This document shows, one piece after another, positions 52,062 through 63,343 of a DNA stretch of 64,000 nucleotides. Within the stretch, counting starts at the first letter, position 1. The number at the start of each line of letters is the position of its first letter. The position numbers and the translations under genes are program-made. This DNA is from Campanula takesimana (Eukaryota > Streptophyta > Magnoliopsida > Asterales > Campanulaceae). Below the pieces are notes generated by a model. The model did no database searches. It saw nothing but the letters and a program-made list of their open reading frames with translations, and had not been told where the DNA came from. Where the stretch lies: NCBI GenBank assembly GCA_026119855.1, contig JAOWBW010001589.1:62001-126000 (forward strand), in the 5' to 3' direction.

Positions 52062-53292
52062 CGAGTTTATTGCAAAACTGACATGCGTACTTTCATTTAT
52101 TTTCAATTTGACTTGCAAACTTTAGAAACATCAAATGTGGTTTGCGTACTTTCATTTTTAAAATTTTGAGACCACTTTTTTAACACCCGTTGAAATACAT
52201 AACGGGGCACTCCATATAAGGGGTAAAAGTGTAAGGAATAAAACTTAAAGTTCTAAATTTTGAATGTAGTATATGATAAATTAAGGAGGTGAAAGTGAAA
52301 ATTTTAAAATGCAATTCATCTCATTATCCCAATCCCAACCGTCTTCCCCAAGGTCACCACCACCACCCGACCACCACCAACCACCACCCACCATCACCAA
52401 TGGACCCCTGGAAACAATGGAAGACCCACCTGAATCCGATAATGTGCCATTCCTCCTAGACAGAAAGAAATCTTCACCAGAATCAGCAACCATGAACCTT
52501 GAATTATCATCGATTTCATCATCGTTGAGATCAACACCTCCTGCAAATCCTAACCCTAACCCTAAGTCGAGATCTACCTCAAAGCTATTCGATTCAATTT
52601 CTCCACTCCCAGGTAACCCTAACCCCAAATCGAGACCCACATCAAAACTATTCGAACCCATTTCCCCAAAGCGCCGCTCCATACACGACGATGATTGCTC
52701 AACGCGGTGATGGAACAAATCCATAACGAAGTTTACCTGGTTCCCGTGGTCGAACAAATCCGCGTTTGTGATCGATTGGGTGCCGGAAACGTTGTCGGTT
52801 AACCCTCGGGAACGGGATTGACGGAGAGATGAAATCCGGTATTCGGAAGCAGGGAAATCAAGATCTGAAGTAAAGACATCGAAGCCGTCGAAATCGTTAG
52901 ACCAGTAAGGAACGGAATCGAAGGAAACCAATACGTCGCCTCTGTCATCCTCGTCTTCTCCGTGAAGGTGAAAGTGAGAAACCTCCGCCATTGATGAACT
53001 CTGCCTTTGAACAAAGATTCAATTTTTCGTTTCGAATTTCTTGCCACTGCTCCGTCGTCTATTGTTCTGATATTTGAGATGTTTGAGGAATTCAATTTTA
53101 GAAATTTAAGTTTTATTCCTTACATTTTTACCCCTTATATAGAGTGGTCCGTTATGTATTTTAATGGGTGTTAAAAAAAGTCGTCTCAAAATTTTGAAAA
53201 TGAAAGTACGCATACCACATTTGATGTTTCCAAAGTTTGCAAGTCAAATTGAAAAAAATGAAAGTACGCATGTCAGTTTTGCAATAAACTCG
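52062..53292. mobile_element. family-I MULE carrying a RING-type gene N-terminus (Pack-MULE), 1231 bp
   Basis: Termini CGAGTTTATTGCAAAACTGA and, from the right, CGAGTTTATTGCAAAACTGA are identical at the tip and inverted over about 220 bases. A perfect 9-bp duplication, one G and eight A, flanks it (52053-52061 and 53293-53301). The interior is GC-richer gene-derived sequence with a leader and a first exon on the minus strand. It is the best-preserved of the three family-I copies. It lies 200 bases upstream of the UPF0651 gene. Confidence 0.9.
52281..52991 (-). pseudogene. N-terminal part of a RING-type E3 ligase-like protein, captured
   Basis: An open frame of 236 residues from an ATG reads MAEVSHFHLH, an acidic stretch, VNFVMDLFHHRVEQSSS and repeats of DLDLGLGLGF. 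This N-terminal style (VNFVMDLF.QRVEQ then acidic Gly-rich repeats) is typical of a group of plant RING-H2 proteins as I remember them. The zinc-binding RING is absent. The last few residues come from the inner end of the MULE repeat. A truncated protein could be made if transcribed, but it would have no ligase activity. The family call is moderate. Confidence 0.65.
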
Positions 53293-53301
53293 GAAAAAAA
53301 A

Positions 53302-53499
53302 ACAATTTCTTTTTTTTTTTAGTTTGTGAAAAGTTTTTCCGCCTGTATTGTAAACACAGCCAATGGTTACCGGACACGTACTTCGCTTACATGATCTACA
53401 TAACACAGTAGACCAATCGCGTATCGTCAAACAGTCAACGCCGAGACGTCTTCAATTTGTTAAGCACAACCATATAACCCTATCGGCCCAATTGATAAA
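53302..53499 (+). other. upstream region of the UPF0651 gene
   Basis: Only about 200 bases separate the MULE from the ATG. No clear TATA box was seen. The MULE may have displaced or supplied promoter sequence. Confidence 0.4.
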
Positions 53500-53964
53500 A
53501 TGGAAACACCCTTGAAATTCCATTACTCCCATCCCCAACCACCACTCAACAATTACCGGTCATCGCCGCCGCCGTCTCTCAATCCAAATCTGCAACAACA
53601 ACTGCATCAACGACGACACCATAAGCATGGTGGATCTCGATTGGCGATGAGAAATTTGACTTTGCAACGAATCTCTCCCAATCGAATCATCAATTCTCTC
53701 AACCGATCTCACTTTTCGCAATCCATCATAATGTCCGATCAAACCAAGGAAAAAGTCGATGCATCAAAATCAACGTTGAATACGAAGCAGGAGCCGGAAA
53801 AGTCAGAGCCGATTCCGCCTCCGCCGGAGAAGCCGTTGCCGGGAGATTGCTGCGGCAGCGGGTGTGTACGGTGCGTGTGGGATACATACTATGAGGAGCT
53901 AGAAGAATATAATAATCTTCTCAAAAGCAAATCCGAGCATATTGCTGATCCCAAATCTTCTTAA
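53500..53964 (+). CDS. oxidoreductase-like domain protein (UPF0651 type)
   Basis: An intact single-exon gene of 154 residues. Residues 1-78 are rich in Arg, Ser and Pro with almost no acidic residues, in keeping with a mitochondrial or plastid targeting leader. A second Met at 78 could be an internal start. Residues 113-137 hold the oxidoreductase-like domain with CCGSGCVRCVWDTY, cysteines at 117, 118, 122 and 125, and YEELEEYN. The family (yeast YPL107W, OXLD1) is mitochondrial and its biochemical role is not settled. Length fits plant members. It is transcribed away from the Pack-MULE at 52062-53292. Confidence 0.88.
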   Translation: METPLKFHYSHPQPPLNNYRSSPPPSLNPNLQQQLHQRRHHKHGGSRLAMRNLTLQRISPNRIINSLNRSHFSQSIIMSDQTKEKVDASKSTLNTKQEPEKSEPIPPPPEKPLPGDCCGSGCVRCVWDTYYEELEEYNNLLKSKSEHIADPKSS

Positions 53965-54260
53965 TTGTTTGGCCCATTCCATTAATTGGCTCTACGAATC
54001 TGTTGTACAATCTCCGTTTTTGATGATTTAATGTCCATGGAACAATTGCAGGAAACTCCCATGGATGATTTGCAATTATAGGGGAGCAAATACTCTTATT
54101 ATTCTTTCTTTGATATAAAGCGCTACGAGTATTTTTGGTGTATAATGGAGAATAACCAAGGGATTTTTACTTTTTGTTTGCTTGTTTAATACTTCCCTAA
54201 GCTACTTTCTAAATACTACCAAGATTTGTTGTACAAAAAAAAATTAGGAATGGGAAACTA
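53965..54260 (+). other. 3' flank of the UPF0651 gene
   Basis: No recognised feature; a poly-A tract at 54236-54243. Confidence 0.5.
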
Positions 54261-54268
54261 CCCATCAC

Positions 54269-54456
54269 CAAGGTTCTAAAAAGCGCGGTGGGTCCCTAGG
54301 CGCTGCATCAGGGCCTGTCGCCTAAGCGAGTCTAAACGAACTTAGGCGGGGCCGAGAATTCAAAAATAGTTATAATATCTTATGCGGGAATTAGGCGTTT
54401 CATGAACGCCTAGGCGGGGGCCTAGACGGCCTAGACGAACGTCTTTTAGAACCCTG
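54269..54456. mobile_element. hAT-type MITE of the GCGCCTAGGCG family, 188 bp
   Basis: Ends CAAGGTTCTAAAAAGCG and, from the right, CAGGGTTCTAAAAGACG are inverted. A perfect 8-bp duplication CCCATCAC (54261-54268 and 54457-54464) flanks it. The interior shares CGTTTCATGAACGCCTAG with the copy at 46991. Confidence 0.9.
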
Positions 54457-54489
54457 CCCATCACTCATGCAGCTGTTAGCACCCAAGCT

Positions 54490-54890
54490 AATTTTAGACT
54501 TCTTGGAGGAAAATATTTTTCAAAAAATGTTTTCCCCATTCTCTAGTGATTTTCTTGTTTGTTAAGCATCAGAAAGATTTTTCCGGTAAGGCATTTTTCG
54601 AAAAATGTTAATACCTTTATCACACACACAATTGCCCATACAACCCTACGCAATGCACTCCACCTCCAACCCCACCCCCTCCATCTCATCCCCCACCAAC
54701 CTCAAACTTTACCTTCCCTCCCCTCTTCCCCAGACTTCACCACCCCCACCACTCGCCACACCCTCCCCCGCCATAAAAAAAAAAAAAAAAAAAAACATTT
54801 TTTTACTCATATTAAAATTATTTTTAACACCTTCTAAAAAAATAACCGTTTTTCATTCGTATTAAAATTATCTTTTCATGACTCTTGAAG
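54490..54890. mobile_element. truncated relative of the 16903 PIF/Harbinger-like element
   Basis: GAAAATATTTTTC, AAAATGTTTTCCCCATT and TTCGAAAAATGTTAA match the left part of the 16903 element. One internal array unit (C-rich block, poly-A, TTTACTCATATTAAAATTAT) follows. The terminal GGCTCCGTTTG is missing at both ends. Confidence 0.65.
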
Positions 54891-55128
54891 TCATGGATAG
54901 TTTGTATAGTGCTAAAGAGTTTGGATGAGGATTATGACTAAAAGTCAAGGAAATATAAATTTGGACAATCTAGATCAAGTCAAAGAAAGTTTTGATAATC
55001 GTCCTCAAATCAATCAGAAGCCACATATTACATCAAAATTTAATCTAGATCATCAAAAGTTTAGATGTTTTTTTTTTTTTTTTTCACAAAAGTAATCAAA
55101 AAGGCATAGCCCTTTGATTAAGAAAATA
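54891..55128. other. spacer
   Basis: Poly-T tract (55064-55084). No feature recognised. Confidence 0.5.
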
Positions 55129-55381
55129 CTACCTCTGTTCTGGAAAATGGAAGATAGTCTCATTTAGATAATTAATACAAGTGAATTATGAATAAATCAA
55201 TGTAAATTTAATTATTTTAGTAAAATTATACAGATTATCATTGATATAAATTATTAAGTAATTTATCATTGATAATTTTCAAAATTGCATTAAGATAATT
55301 TTTTTAACATTAATATTTAGTTAACTTTTATTTATGTTGATCATCAGAAAAATCAAATGAGAGTATTTTCTTAAGACGGAG
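55129..55381. mobile_element. Stowaway-like MITE, diverged
   Basis: CTACCTCTGTTCTGG on the left and AAGACGGAG on the right with AGTCTCATTT-like inverted arms. TA lies next to the left end. Confidence 0.5.
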
Positions 55382-55427
55382 TATTTAAAAATGAAATGAG
55401 ACTATTTTTTATTTGACAAAATCTTGG

Positions 55428-56150
55428 GAAAAACCTGTTTTACACTAACTTAGTGTAAAACGTGTTTTTAAGCCGGTGGCAAACTTGTAAATATTAGCTT
55501 GCGCAAAAAGCGGAAAACGCTGTGAAAGGCGCGGTGGCATTGATGTAAATAACTGGAACTTATGAAAACTCACCAGACACTTTTCGAAACTGTAGGAGGC
55601 ATTTTTCAATATTACAGCAGGCAGATTTTAACACTAGAGCAAACACATGTTTTGACATGCCTACTGGGTTTTTTTTTTTTTTTTTCAAGTGCAAAAAAAG
55701 TGCCTTCTCTAAGATAAAAAAAAATGCCTGCTTGAGTTTTAAAACATGCCTACTGAGGTTTTTTTTTTCAAGTGCCAAAAAAAGTGCCTTCTCTAACGTA
55801 AAAAAGTGTCTGCTTGAGTTTTAAAACATGCCTGCTGTTTTTTTTTTCAAGTGCCAAAAAAAATGTCTTCTCTAAGGTAAAAAAGTGCCTGCTTGAGTTT
55901 TAAAACATGCCTGCTGGTTTTTTTTTTCAAATGCAAAAAAAAAATGCATGCTTGAGTTTTAAAACATGCCTGCTGGGTTTTTTTTTTTTTTTTTAAGTGC
56001 CAAAAAAAATGTCTTCTCTAAGGTAAAAAAGTGCCTGCTGTAAAAATATTGAAAAGTGCCTCTTACAGTATCGTAAAGTGCCTGCCCAAAACCCTTCTAT
56101 GTGGAAAACACGTTTTACACTAAGACTAGTGTAAAACGCGTTTTTCACGA
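55428..56150. repeat. palindrome-capped element with internal tandem array
   Basis: The left cap TTTACACTAACTTAGTGTAA (55438-55457) and right cap TTTTACACTA-AGAC-TAGTGTAAAA (56114-56137) are each palindromic. They are flanked by CGTGTTTT phrases in inverted orientation. Between them a tandem array (55620-56060) repeats CTTGAGTTTTAAAACATGCC at 55731, 55813, 55892 and 55951, with CAAGTGCCAAAAAAA and AGTGCCTTCTCTAA in each unit. No coding frame. Confidence 0.75.
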
Positions 56151-56425
56151 GAACGACTATTTTTATTTTTTTGGTTTCACAAGGCCTCGTGTTTCAACAG
56201 GCCGGAAAAGGCCCAGCGTAGTTGTCTTAAACAATTTTCATTTACAGACCCATACGGGGCACGGGCCATACGGCTGCCAAATTCTGCGGTTGCCGCTGGC
56301 GTCAACTGACTCGTCTTTCATGTGTTTGATTGCGCGTGAAGTTTGAGGCTCCTCCCTTCCATTTATTCAAACACAAATTTTTCAGTAATCTGATTTCAGA
56401 TTCGCCGGAGAAGAAGGCGACGACG
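56151..56425 (+). other. upstream region and leader of the glutaredoxin gene
   Basis: No TATA box was recognised. The leader is 5' of GATGATGAGG at 56425. Confidence 0.4.
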
Positions 56426-57772
56426 ATGATGAGGAACACTACGCCGTCGTACGGGAGAAAGCCATGGTCTTCCAAGCTGACCGACGTTCTAGCTTTAACC
56501 GTAGGGATTTTATTGTTGAGCAGCGCACCAGAACAAGCCCTAGCTTCAAATTCACCATCAGCTTTCGTTCAAAATGTTATATATTCCAACAAAATCGCTA
56601 TCTTCTCCAAATCTTATTGCCCGTTAGTTCCTCTTTCCCTTTTTGTAATTACTATGCAATAATCTATCCCTACGTACTATCAAATTGACTGAGTGAAATG
56701 ATTGTTATTGGGCACCAAACAACTAAATATTTTCGTATTTGGTGAATTATTTCGTAACAAATTTCTCCCTTTCCCTTACCCTTACCCTAGCCAACATGTA
56801 TTGTCAGCTGTTGATCGTTTGGATTGTTATATGCTAAGATCCATGAAGATTACTCGTTTGCATCATGTGATTTATTTGGTAAAATAAGGTCAAGGAGAAA
56901 TCTAATAATGCTTTTCATGTATTTTCTCCTCTCAAAATGAGTGTCAATTTAGTCTTCACTAAAATATCACCTAGTATTATACGATGTGTCCGAATATGCG
57001 CTTGGAATGATATTATGTGATCAATAAGACTAGTTTGAGATTTTCTTACTAAAAACCTTAAAGTTTACATCCTTAGTTTGCTTGAAACTTAAAAATAGGT
57101 CACCCATTTTGGAATGGAGGGAGTGCATTTTATCACTTTACGTCTTTGTTGCAATACTTACAAAAAACTTTTTAGGTATTATCAGTTAACAAGAGTGTAG
57201 CTAAAATGTGAGTTTTATGATGGAAATGTAGTAAAACTTGGAAAGACAAAAGACAGAAAAAGTTTCCCTTGCTGGAGATACCATTGCTTTGGGATCTATG
57301 TCTTGTGATTTACATGCCAGCTCTAAATGCTGAGCTGTTGATGGTCTTTTACGTATGCTGTCAATAATTGGACTAGATCCAAATGCGTCACTTTTAAAAA
57401 AAATTGGGAGAGATTCTGCTGTCATCGCAAATAGTTACTTGAGCTCTTGCAGTTGAATATCACTACATGACCTTCTTGCTCACTTGGATACTACTTTGGC
57501 AAATAAGATGCCTTCTTTGACAACAACTTTTTGCATTCTAACATTTAGTTGTGCATCTTTTTTTTCATGTTCTTATCCATGAAGGCATTTTAGTTATGAT
57601 GTAAAGTCTACCCCAGTACTCTGATTTTTTAGCAGTACAGGTGAGATTGATATACATGTAACACGTGAAGTTCATGTTATGTGTGCGCGCGCGAGTGTGG
57701 GTGTGAGAGAGGGAGAGAGAACCTAGGGGAGATTACTCCAGTGGAGCTGTTCTACTTCCGTACAAAGCGAGT

Positions 57773-57813
<41 letters not shown>

Positions 57814-58945
57814 ACATAAAAAATGAAGTAAAGGAACAGAAATGAATGAAAAATATATTGCGTTTTTGTGTGTGTGTGTGTGTGTATGAGAGAAAGATCG
57901 AGTGAGATTTAAAAGAGCTGGAAATCAGTTTCATGAAACTGCTGTAGTGGTTGCTTGACATGCCAAACATTAGGCCATAATTTTGAAATAACGGATATGC
58001 GTCTCATAGTCCTCATGGTGGGCATTTTGAGCAAGCAGGATGTGTATTAGAAATGAGGGCTTAGAACTGCATCCAAATGTATATGTTGACCTAGACTTTG
58101 CATTAACCTAGATAAGTTACTTGAACAAGAACAAAACGGTGCAACATACCTGAAATGGCGAGGTCTGACGATCACATGTTTGAGTGTGTTTTATACACAC
58201 TGACTTAGCCAAATTTGCATACTCAAGAACATGATTCTTCTTTTTCTTTGAACTATCGTTTCAATATCAGGTTCATCTAACAAAGATTTCAGAAATGAAG
58301 TCTCTCTCTCTCTCTCTCTCCCCACGCTGGTGTGTGCGTAAACTGAACATGTTGGTTGCCTTGTATTTAGGTACTGCATGCGTGCGAAGCACATATTTAG
58401 TTCACTAAACGAGAAACCTTATGTTGTGGAGCTTGATCTCCGAGGTAACTCTTCCCTATTTACCTGTTCAACTGGTTGCCCCTTTTCATAACTAGTTACA
58501 TACTGTATTACATTAGTCTAGTTATCCCCCGTGCCGGTGCCTCCTTCCTCAATTCCCCACGCATGCGAGCACATACTTAAAGAAAGTCATGGAGTGGTGT
58601 ATGTAATCTATGATACTAACATAACGTATAGCTGGTGTAATTCTTTGTTCTTTTGATGATTTATTCAGATGATGGGTACCAAATTCAGAGTGTTCTTCTT
58701 GATTTGGTTGGTCGTCGCACTGTCCCCCAAATATTTGTAAATGGAAAACATGTTGGTGGTGCTGATGGTTAGCCTTCTCCATTGTTTCCGTATATGTATT
58801 TTGGGCTCCTTTTGAGCCTATCTTCATGATTATAGCAAGTACTTTGATCAGGATTCTGAGTCGGACTTCTTGTTTATTTTGTGATTCAGATCTCCAAAGT
58901 GCTGTGCAGAACGGGAAGCTGCAGAACCTTCTTAACAAGAGTTGA
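56426..58945 (+). CDS. GRXC3: CPYC-type glutaredoxin with N-terminal signal/anchor (4 exons, 141 aa)
   Basis: Exons 56426-56622, 58371-58444, 58669-58767 and 58890-58945 join in frame (197, 74, 99, 56 bases, 142 codons) with GT-AG junctions. The first ATG of two adjacent ones is used. Residues 17-41 form a hydrophobic segment (LTDVLALTVGILLL) and likely send the protein to the secretory pathway, as in plant GRXC3/C4. The active site CPYC at 65-68 is split by intron 1. The glutathione-binding features GRRTVPQIF and the GG of HVGGADD are present. Glutaredoxins reduce disulfides and remove glutathione from proteins using glutathione. The gene is convergent with the PMT gene. The sequence looks complete. 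Confidence 0.93.
56623..58370 (+). other. glutaredoxin intron 1 contents
   Basis: A 1.75-kb intron with a (GA)n tract at 57776-57812, (GT)n at 57867-57884, GCGCGCGCG near 57685, and a CT tract near 58301-58320. A Stowaway-like remnant (57100-57123, ends GGAATGGAGGGAGT) was seen. Confidence 0.6.
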
Positions 58946-59635
58946 TGGGTGTATTGAAGAAATGAGATGTTGACTTAGCTGCTGCATGGAGACAGTAGTT
59001 ACTTTTGTTTGAAGTGTTGACTTTGCTCCTTTCTGTATTAACTTTTCTTGATTTTGTGAATGTAAATTTGATGCTATGTGTGTAAAATGCTAATATATCC
59101 AGCAACGCTAGAAGGTTTTGATATTTTAGCCAGTGGTGTACTCATACCATCATTTTTTGAGTAATGAAGCTTACAGTTTGATTCTAATATGGTAAGGTCT
59201 TTGAGACTGCTGTCCTCAATCATGGATCTGAATGTGAAAGATGGGCAACTCTCCCCCCCCCCCCCCCCCCCCGTTTTGGTGCTATCCACTGATCCAATGA
59301 CCAGCAGCAAGAATTATCTTCATCGTACTGCCCCCTTCCAGGTATGGGTAAGAAGAACAAGTTTCGAACTGTTGCCACATTTAAAACTTCTTGCAGTCAT
59401 ATGGTTTAGCATCAGATTTTTTTTTTTAATTTTTATTTTCTGGGCATTTATTCATTCCATTTTGACTGTTTTAGCTCTTCCTATTTCAGACTTCCTGCTG
59501 AATTAAGGGAATTATGGGTTGTTATTCAAGATTGAAATGGTGAATTTACCGATTGGTCATTATATATCCCAAGAATACAACAAAACTAACTGCATCTAAA
59601 AACAAGTCTGCCTACATAATAATGAAGAAATCTCT
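58946..59635. other. convergent intergenic region with a 20-base C run
   Basis: Between the glutaredoxin and PMT stops. A run of C occupies 59253-59272. No gene was recognised. Confidence 0.6.
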
Positions 59636-59815
59636 GTCAAAATCTAACACATTTCTGTTCCTTTTGAACAGGAAGGAGCTGCCTATGCCTCTGGTCGCCA
59701 ATTGGTCTTCAGTGCACTGAGCATGGTCAAAATCTAACTCATACCTGTTCATTATAATCAGGAAGGAGCTGCCTATGCCTCTGGTCTCCAATCGGTCTTT
59801 TGTGCACTGAGCATC
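59636..59815 (-). repeat. 90-base tandem duplication at the PMT gene stop
   Basis: Units 59636-59725 and 59726-59815 both contain GTCAAAATCTAAC and GGAAGGAGCTGCCTATGCCT. The gene-proximal copy holds the stop codon (59775-59773) and the distal copy the same codon at 59685-59683. Confidence 0.85.
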
Positions 59816-62800
59816 GCTTCTCGGTTCTTGGAAAATGTTAAATGAATCTCCCAATGTAGTGACTTCAACAAATTCTCGACTTCCCCAACAGCGCCTGACT
59901 CGTCTCGAACGATCAGTTTACCTCCAGGCCTGACTATTCTATCAACCTCTACAAGCACAGGAGCAAGTTTGCACCTGCAAATGCCAAAATATAGTCCAAA
60001 TATTGTACTTTGTATCAAATAATCTTTTGCTTACAATTTAAATTTAATTTATCCAGTGTTACCTCTTTTTCAGCTTGGAGAAAAGATGATCTGCATGAAG
60101 GAGGTCATAAGTCCGCGGGTACGTGCTGAACGATTCACACCAATCATGATATATCCCGAAAAGACCCCTCTCGTATATAATGGGAAGTGTGTCTGGAGAA
60201 TCTATATTCACCACATTCATCACCCACACTTTGAGGTCCTTCAATGCCGCAGCAAACCTAAATATTTATCATTTACTGCTGTAACTCTAGACAGAAAATC
60301 GAGAACTGACAGCTGGCATCTATAGCATTACTGAAGCTAAATATTTGATAGAATTGAGGATGTTCGTAAATTACCCGCCATAAACAGCTCTCATGTCCAT
60401 GACATTCCTTACATTGGACCAGCTGATTCCTAAGCCCTTCATGTAAGACTTGCTCACTACCCGTTGCCAGTGTTCATAGTCTGCAGCAAAATCATCTGGA
60501 GCTGGTTTTCCGTAAATTCCCATTTGGGATTTGTTTAACCAGTATGGAGGTGTCTGTATGCGACGAGGCCATTCATCAGGCCACTGCACTCCTCTTTCTG
60601 TCTGTTCAACTGGCAACCTGTGCATGCACGCCTGAAGAGGTATATACCTGAGACATATATAATCCACAAAGTGAAATACTTTCATCAGCATATTTACCAC
60701 AAGATCAATTTTCCCACTCATGTATTAGATTACGTAGAAATCTACCAGGCAGCATTTGGATCATCTTGGGGTTTACACATTGGAGGTTGGTTCTTTTTTC
60801 TTCCATCGTAACATTCATTTGAGTCTGGTTTGTGGTAGATCGCTGCACCTACTGAATTTATTTTGTCCTTCTTGATGGTAACAAGCTCCCAACACATGGA
60901 GACTGTTAGATTAGACATCTCTGAATCGGAATATATAAATACGTTAGTTTCACAAAACATAATGCAGATTTCTTGATGGATTATGGGTTTTCAAATATAA
61001 AGTTGATTTCATAGTTCTGTGTTCCTACCCTTCCATATCTGAACATCTTCTTCAAGTGTCTGGTACACAGGAGTTGCTGACCAAACAAAGTAACCTCCAG
61101 GTCGAAGCAGACGGTTCAGCTCCAAAAGAAGCTTACCACCTTCACGAAGACCACCAAGACAAGATTATTACTCAGAAAATTTTTAGTTGAATCCATTTGG
61201 AAGATGATTGGCCTATGCCAGGATAAAGTTACAACCTTCTATGTGCCAAGGAACTCTACATCTTGCACAATGGATAAGATCAAAAACCCTGCTTGGGAAT
61301 TGAAGTCGTTGAGTGCCCATGACTGCAGAAATCGCAGGTATTCCTCTTTCAAGTGCAAACTGAACTTGAGCTTCATGTTCATCTTTTGGTGCTAAAGACA
61401 TTGTAAGAACACCTCTGTCAAATAGATAACCACCAAAGCTTGCCACTCCACAGCCCACATCCAGTACGACTCTGGTGTGCTTTCCCCATGCTATATCAGG
61501 TACTGCCTGCAAATTTAACCAACCTTTATCAAGCCACTCATATTAGACAAATATGACCCCCCCCCCCCTGAATTTCCAAGAGTAACATTTAGCCCCTATA
61601 GTTCACACAGACGAACATAGATGCAGAAATTTAAGCATGTAGTACTAATGTTCTAAAACATGTGGAATTTCACAGTTCCGAATTGTAGAGATAATGGTGT
61701 GTGTTGAAAATATTGTAGTTTTACCTCCTGTACAAAATCAATATAGTGAAGAGCACCATGTATGAACTGAGTTCCGCCACCAGGGAAAGTAAGGAATTCG
61801 CCTGTCAACTTCACCCAATTTTGGTGCCCCTTCACATCTGCTAATGTCGTGTGTGGCACATTGTGGTACCATATCTGAAATAGACACCCACAATTTGTGA
61901 CTATTAGGCACCCAATCAGACCCTAATTTAGGACTAGAAAGTGAAAGTTAAAGAAAAATCGACTTAAGACCATACCTTATCTCTGCTTTGAGGCCACTCA
62001 ATAGGTGTCTTGTAACCCTGAGGTAGAGGGACCAGGCAAGTCGGACTCTCCTCTGGACAATGCCTCTCACGGTGCTCATAATGATTCCTACCATGCAATT
62101 TAGCTATAGCTTTTTCGTTATCCAAACATGGTATAAAGTCTGCCCCCGCCTTTTCATTGCATAGCACCCATGTGTACCCGTATATGCTCCCATCAGCTTG
62201 ACCATCCCCGGCCCCACCTCCTCCTTGTCCATCCCTTTCCTTCTGGTTCTCTGACTGGTCAGCCTGAGTTGACCAAGCCTTCTTTGACTCCTTAGACTCC
62301 TTTGGTATTTCTGAAGAACTTTCTCCAATGGCAAATGACTCTCCTGATGAATTATTATTCTTGGGATTCTCCTCTTTCGTTTCTTGGTTAACCTGGTTGT
62401 CTGAATGTTGGCCTTCTAGACTTTCAAGTTGGGCTTTCATATCCTCTGCAATTGAGTGAGACTCTATGGGTGCCTCCTCATCGTGTTGTACTTGTTCCTC
62501 GCTTGTTTCCCCTCCTTGCGACTGATCTTCTTCTTGTTGTTGCTGATTCTCCATTCGTGTTTCTTGTTCTTCGTCCGATATATGATCTTTGACGTCTTCT
62601 GGAGTTCCCGTGTCTTCACCTGATTGATTATTAATACTAGTACTACTTTCTTGATCATTTTCTTGCTTCTCACCATTGCTTTCTTGATCTCTCCCACTTT
62701 CGGGGTTTTTCTCGATTGACTCATTCTGATGATCATCATCTATCTTTATAAGCTCTTGAGCTTGCTGATGAGTCATGTCACTTTCCTCAGAAATTTGAAT

Positions 62801-63343
62801 GTGGTGTTCTTGCAGCTTTTCTTCCTCTTCTGCAGACACCTTTCCTTGTAACCCATGCGGATTTTCTTCTACGACGGACGCCTTTTCTTCAGCCTCATTT
62901 CCACCATCCAAATCTTGTTTAGCATCTTCAGGGTTGTCATTGTTCGCACTTTCAGTTTCATTATTATCATTGCTGCCACCATTCTCTCCATCATTATTCC
63001 CAGTTGAATTTTCTTCTTCACTGGGATTTTGGTCCTCGGGCTGAGAACTCTGTTCTTCATTTGGATCCTGATTTTCATCAGGTTTAATGGCATCATTAGG
63101 CAGATCCCCTGGATTGTCTTCGAAAGGTGGTGTGGTTGGAAACTTAAAGGGAATGTCACCAGACTCGGAAGTCAAGTGATCAAAAACAGAGGTGCGGGTG
63201 GTTTTTTGAGGGGCGACAAAGGAGTTGGAGGTGAGCATCCAAGCACCTATAATACATACTCCTACAAAAACCACCGTGACAATGGTGGACGTATATGAGT
63301 TTCCGGACGATCGCTTATTACTACGGTGCTTTCCTATAGCCAT
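59773..63343 (-). CDS. PMT26: Golgi DUF248 methyltransferase, PMT26-like (8 exons, 914 aa)
   Basis: Exons 63343-61976, 61874-61725, 61506-61236, 61139-61029, 60920-60746, 60647-60375, 60257-60063 and 59974-59773 join in frame (2745 bases, 915 codons). Residues 1-17 are basic and about 18-39 are a membrane anchor (IVTVVFVGVCIIGAWML), the type II Golgi arrangement. Residues about 60-385 are an acidic Glu/Gln/Asn/Ser-rich stem. The methyltransferase domain follows, with the SAM motif VVLDVGCGVASFGGYL in exon 3 and CARCRVPWHIEG, LRPGGYFVWSATPVY, VRNVMDMRAVYGG and IYHDWCESFSTYPRTYDLLH. This family is linked to pectin or polysaccharide methylation in the Golgi. The end KTDWRPEA then stop is about ten residues shorter than I recall for the family, beside the 90-base duplication. 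Confidence 0.93.

Noticed and set aside
55620..56060. regularly spaced repeats resembling a CRISPR array
   Set aside because: Units are degenerate, spacing varies (82, 79, 59), there are no unique spacers, and this is a plant nuclear locus.
62104..63159. several frames opposite or beside the PMT acidic stem
   Set aside because: Shadows of the low-complexity Glu/Gln/Asn-rich coding sequence.
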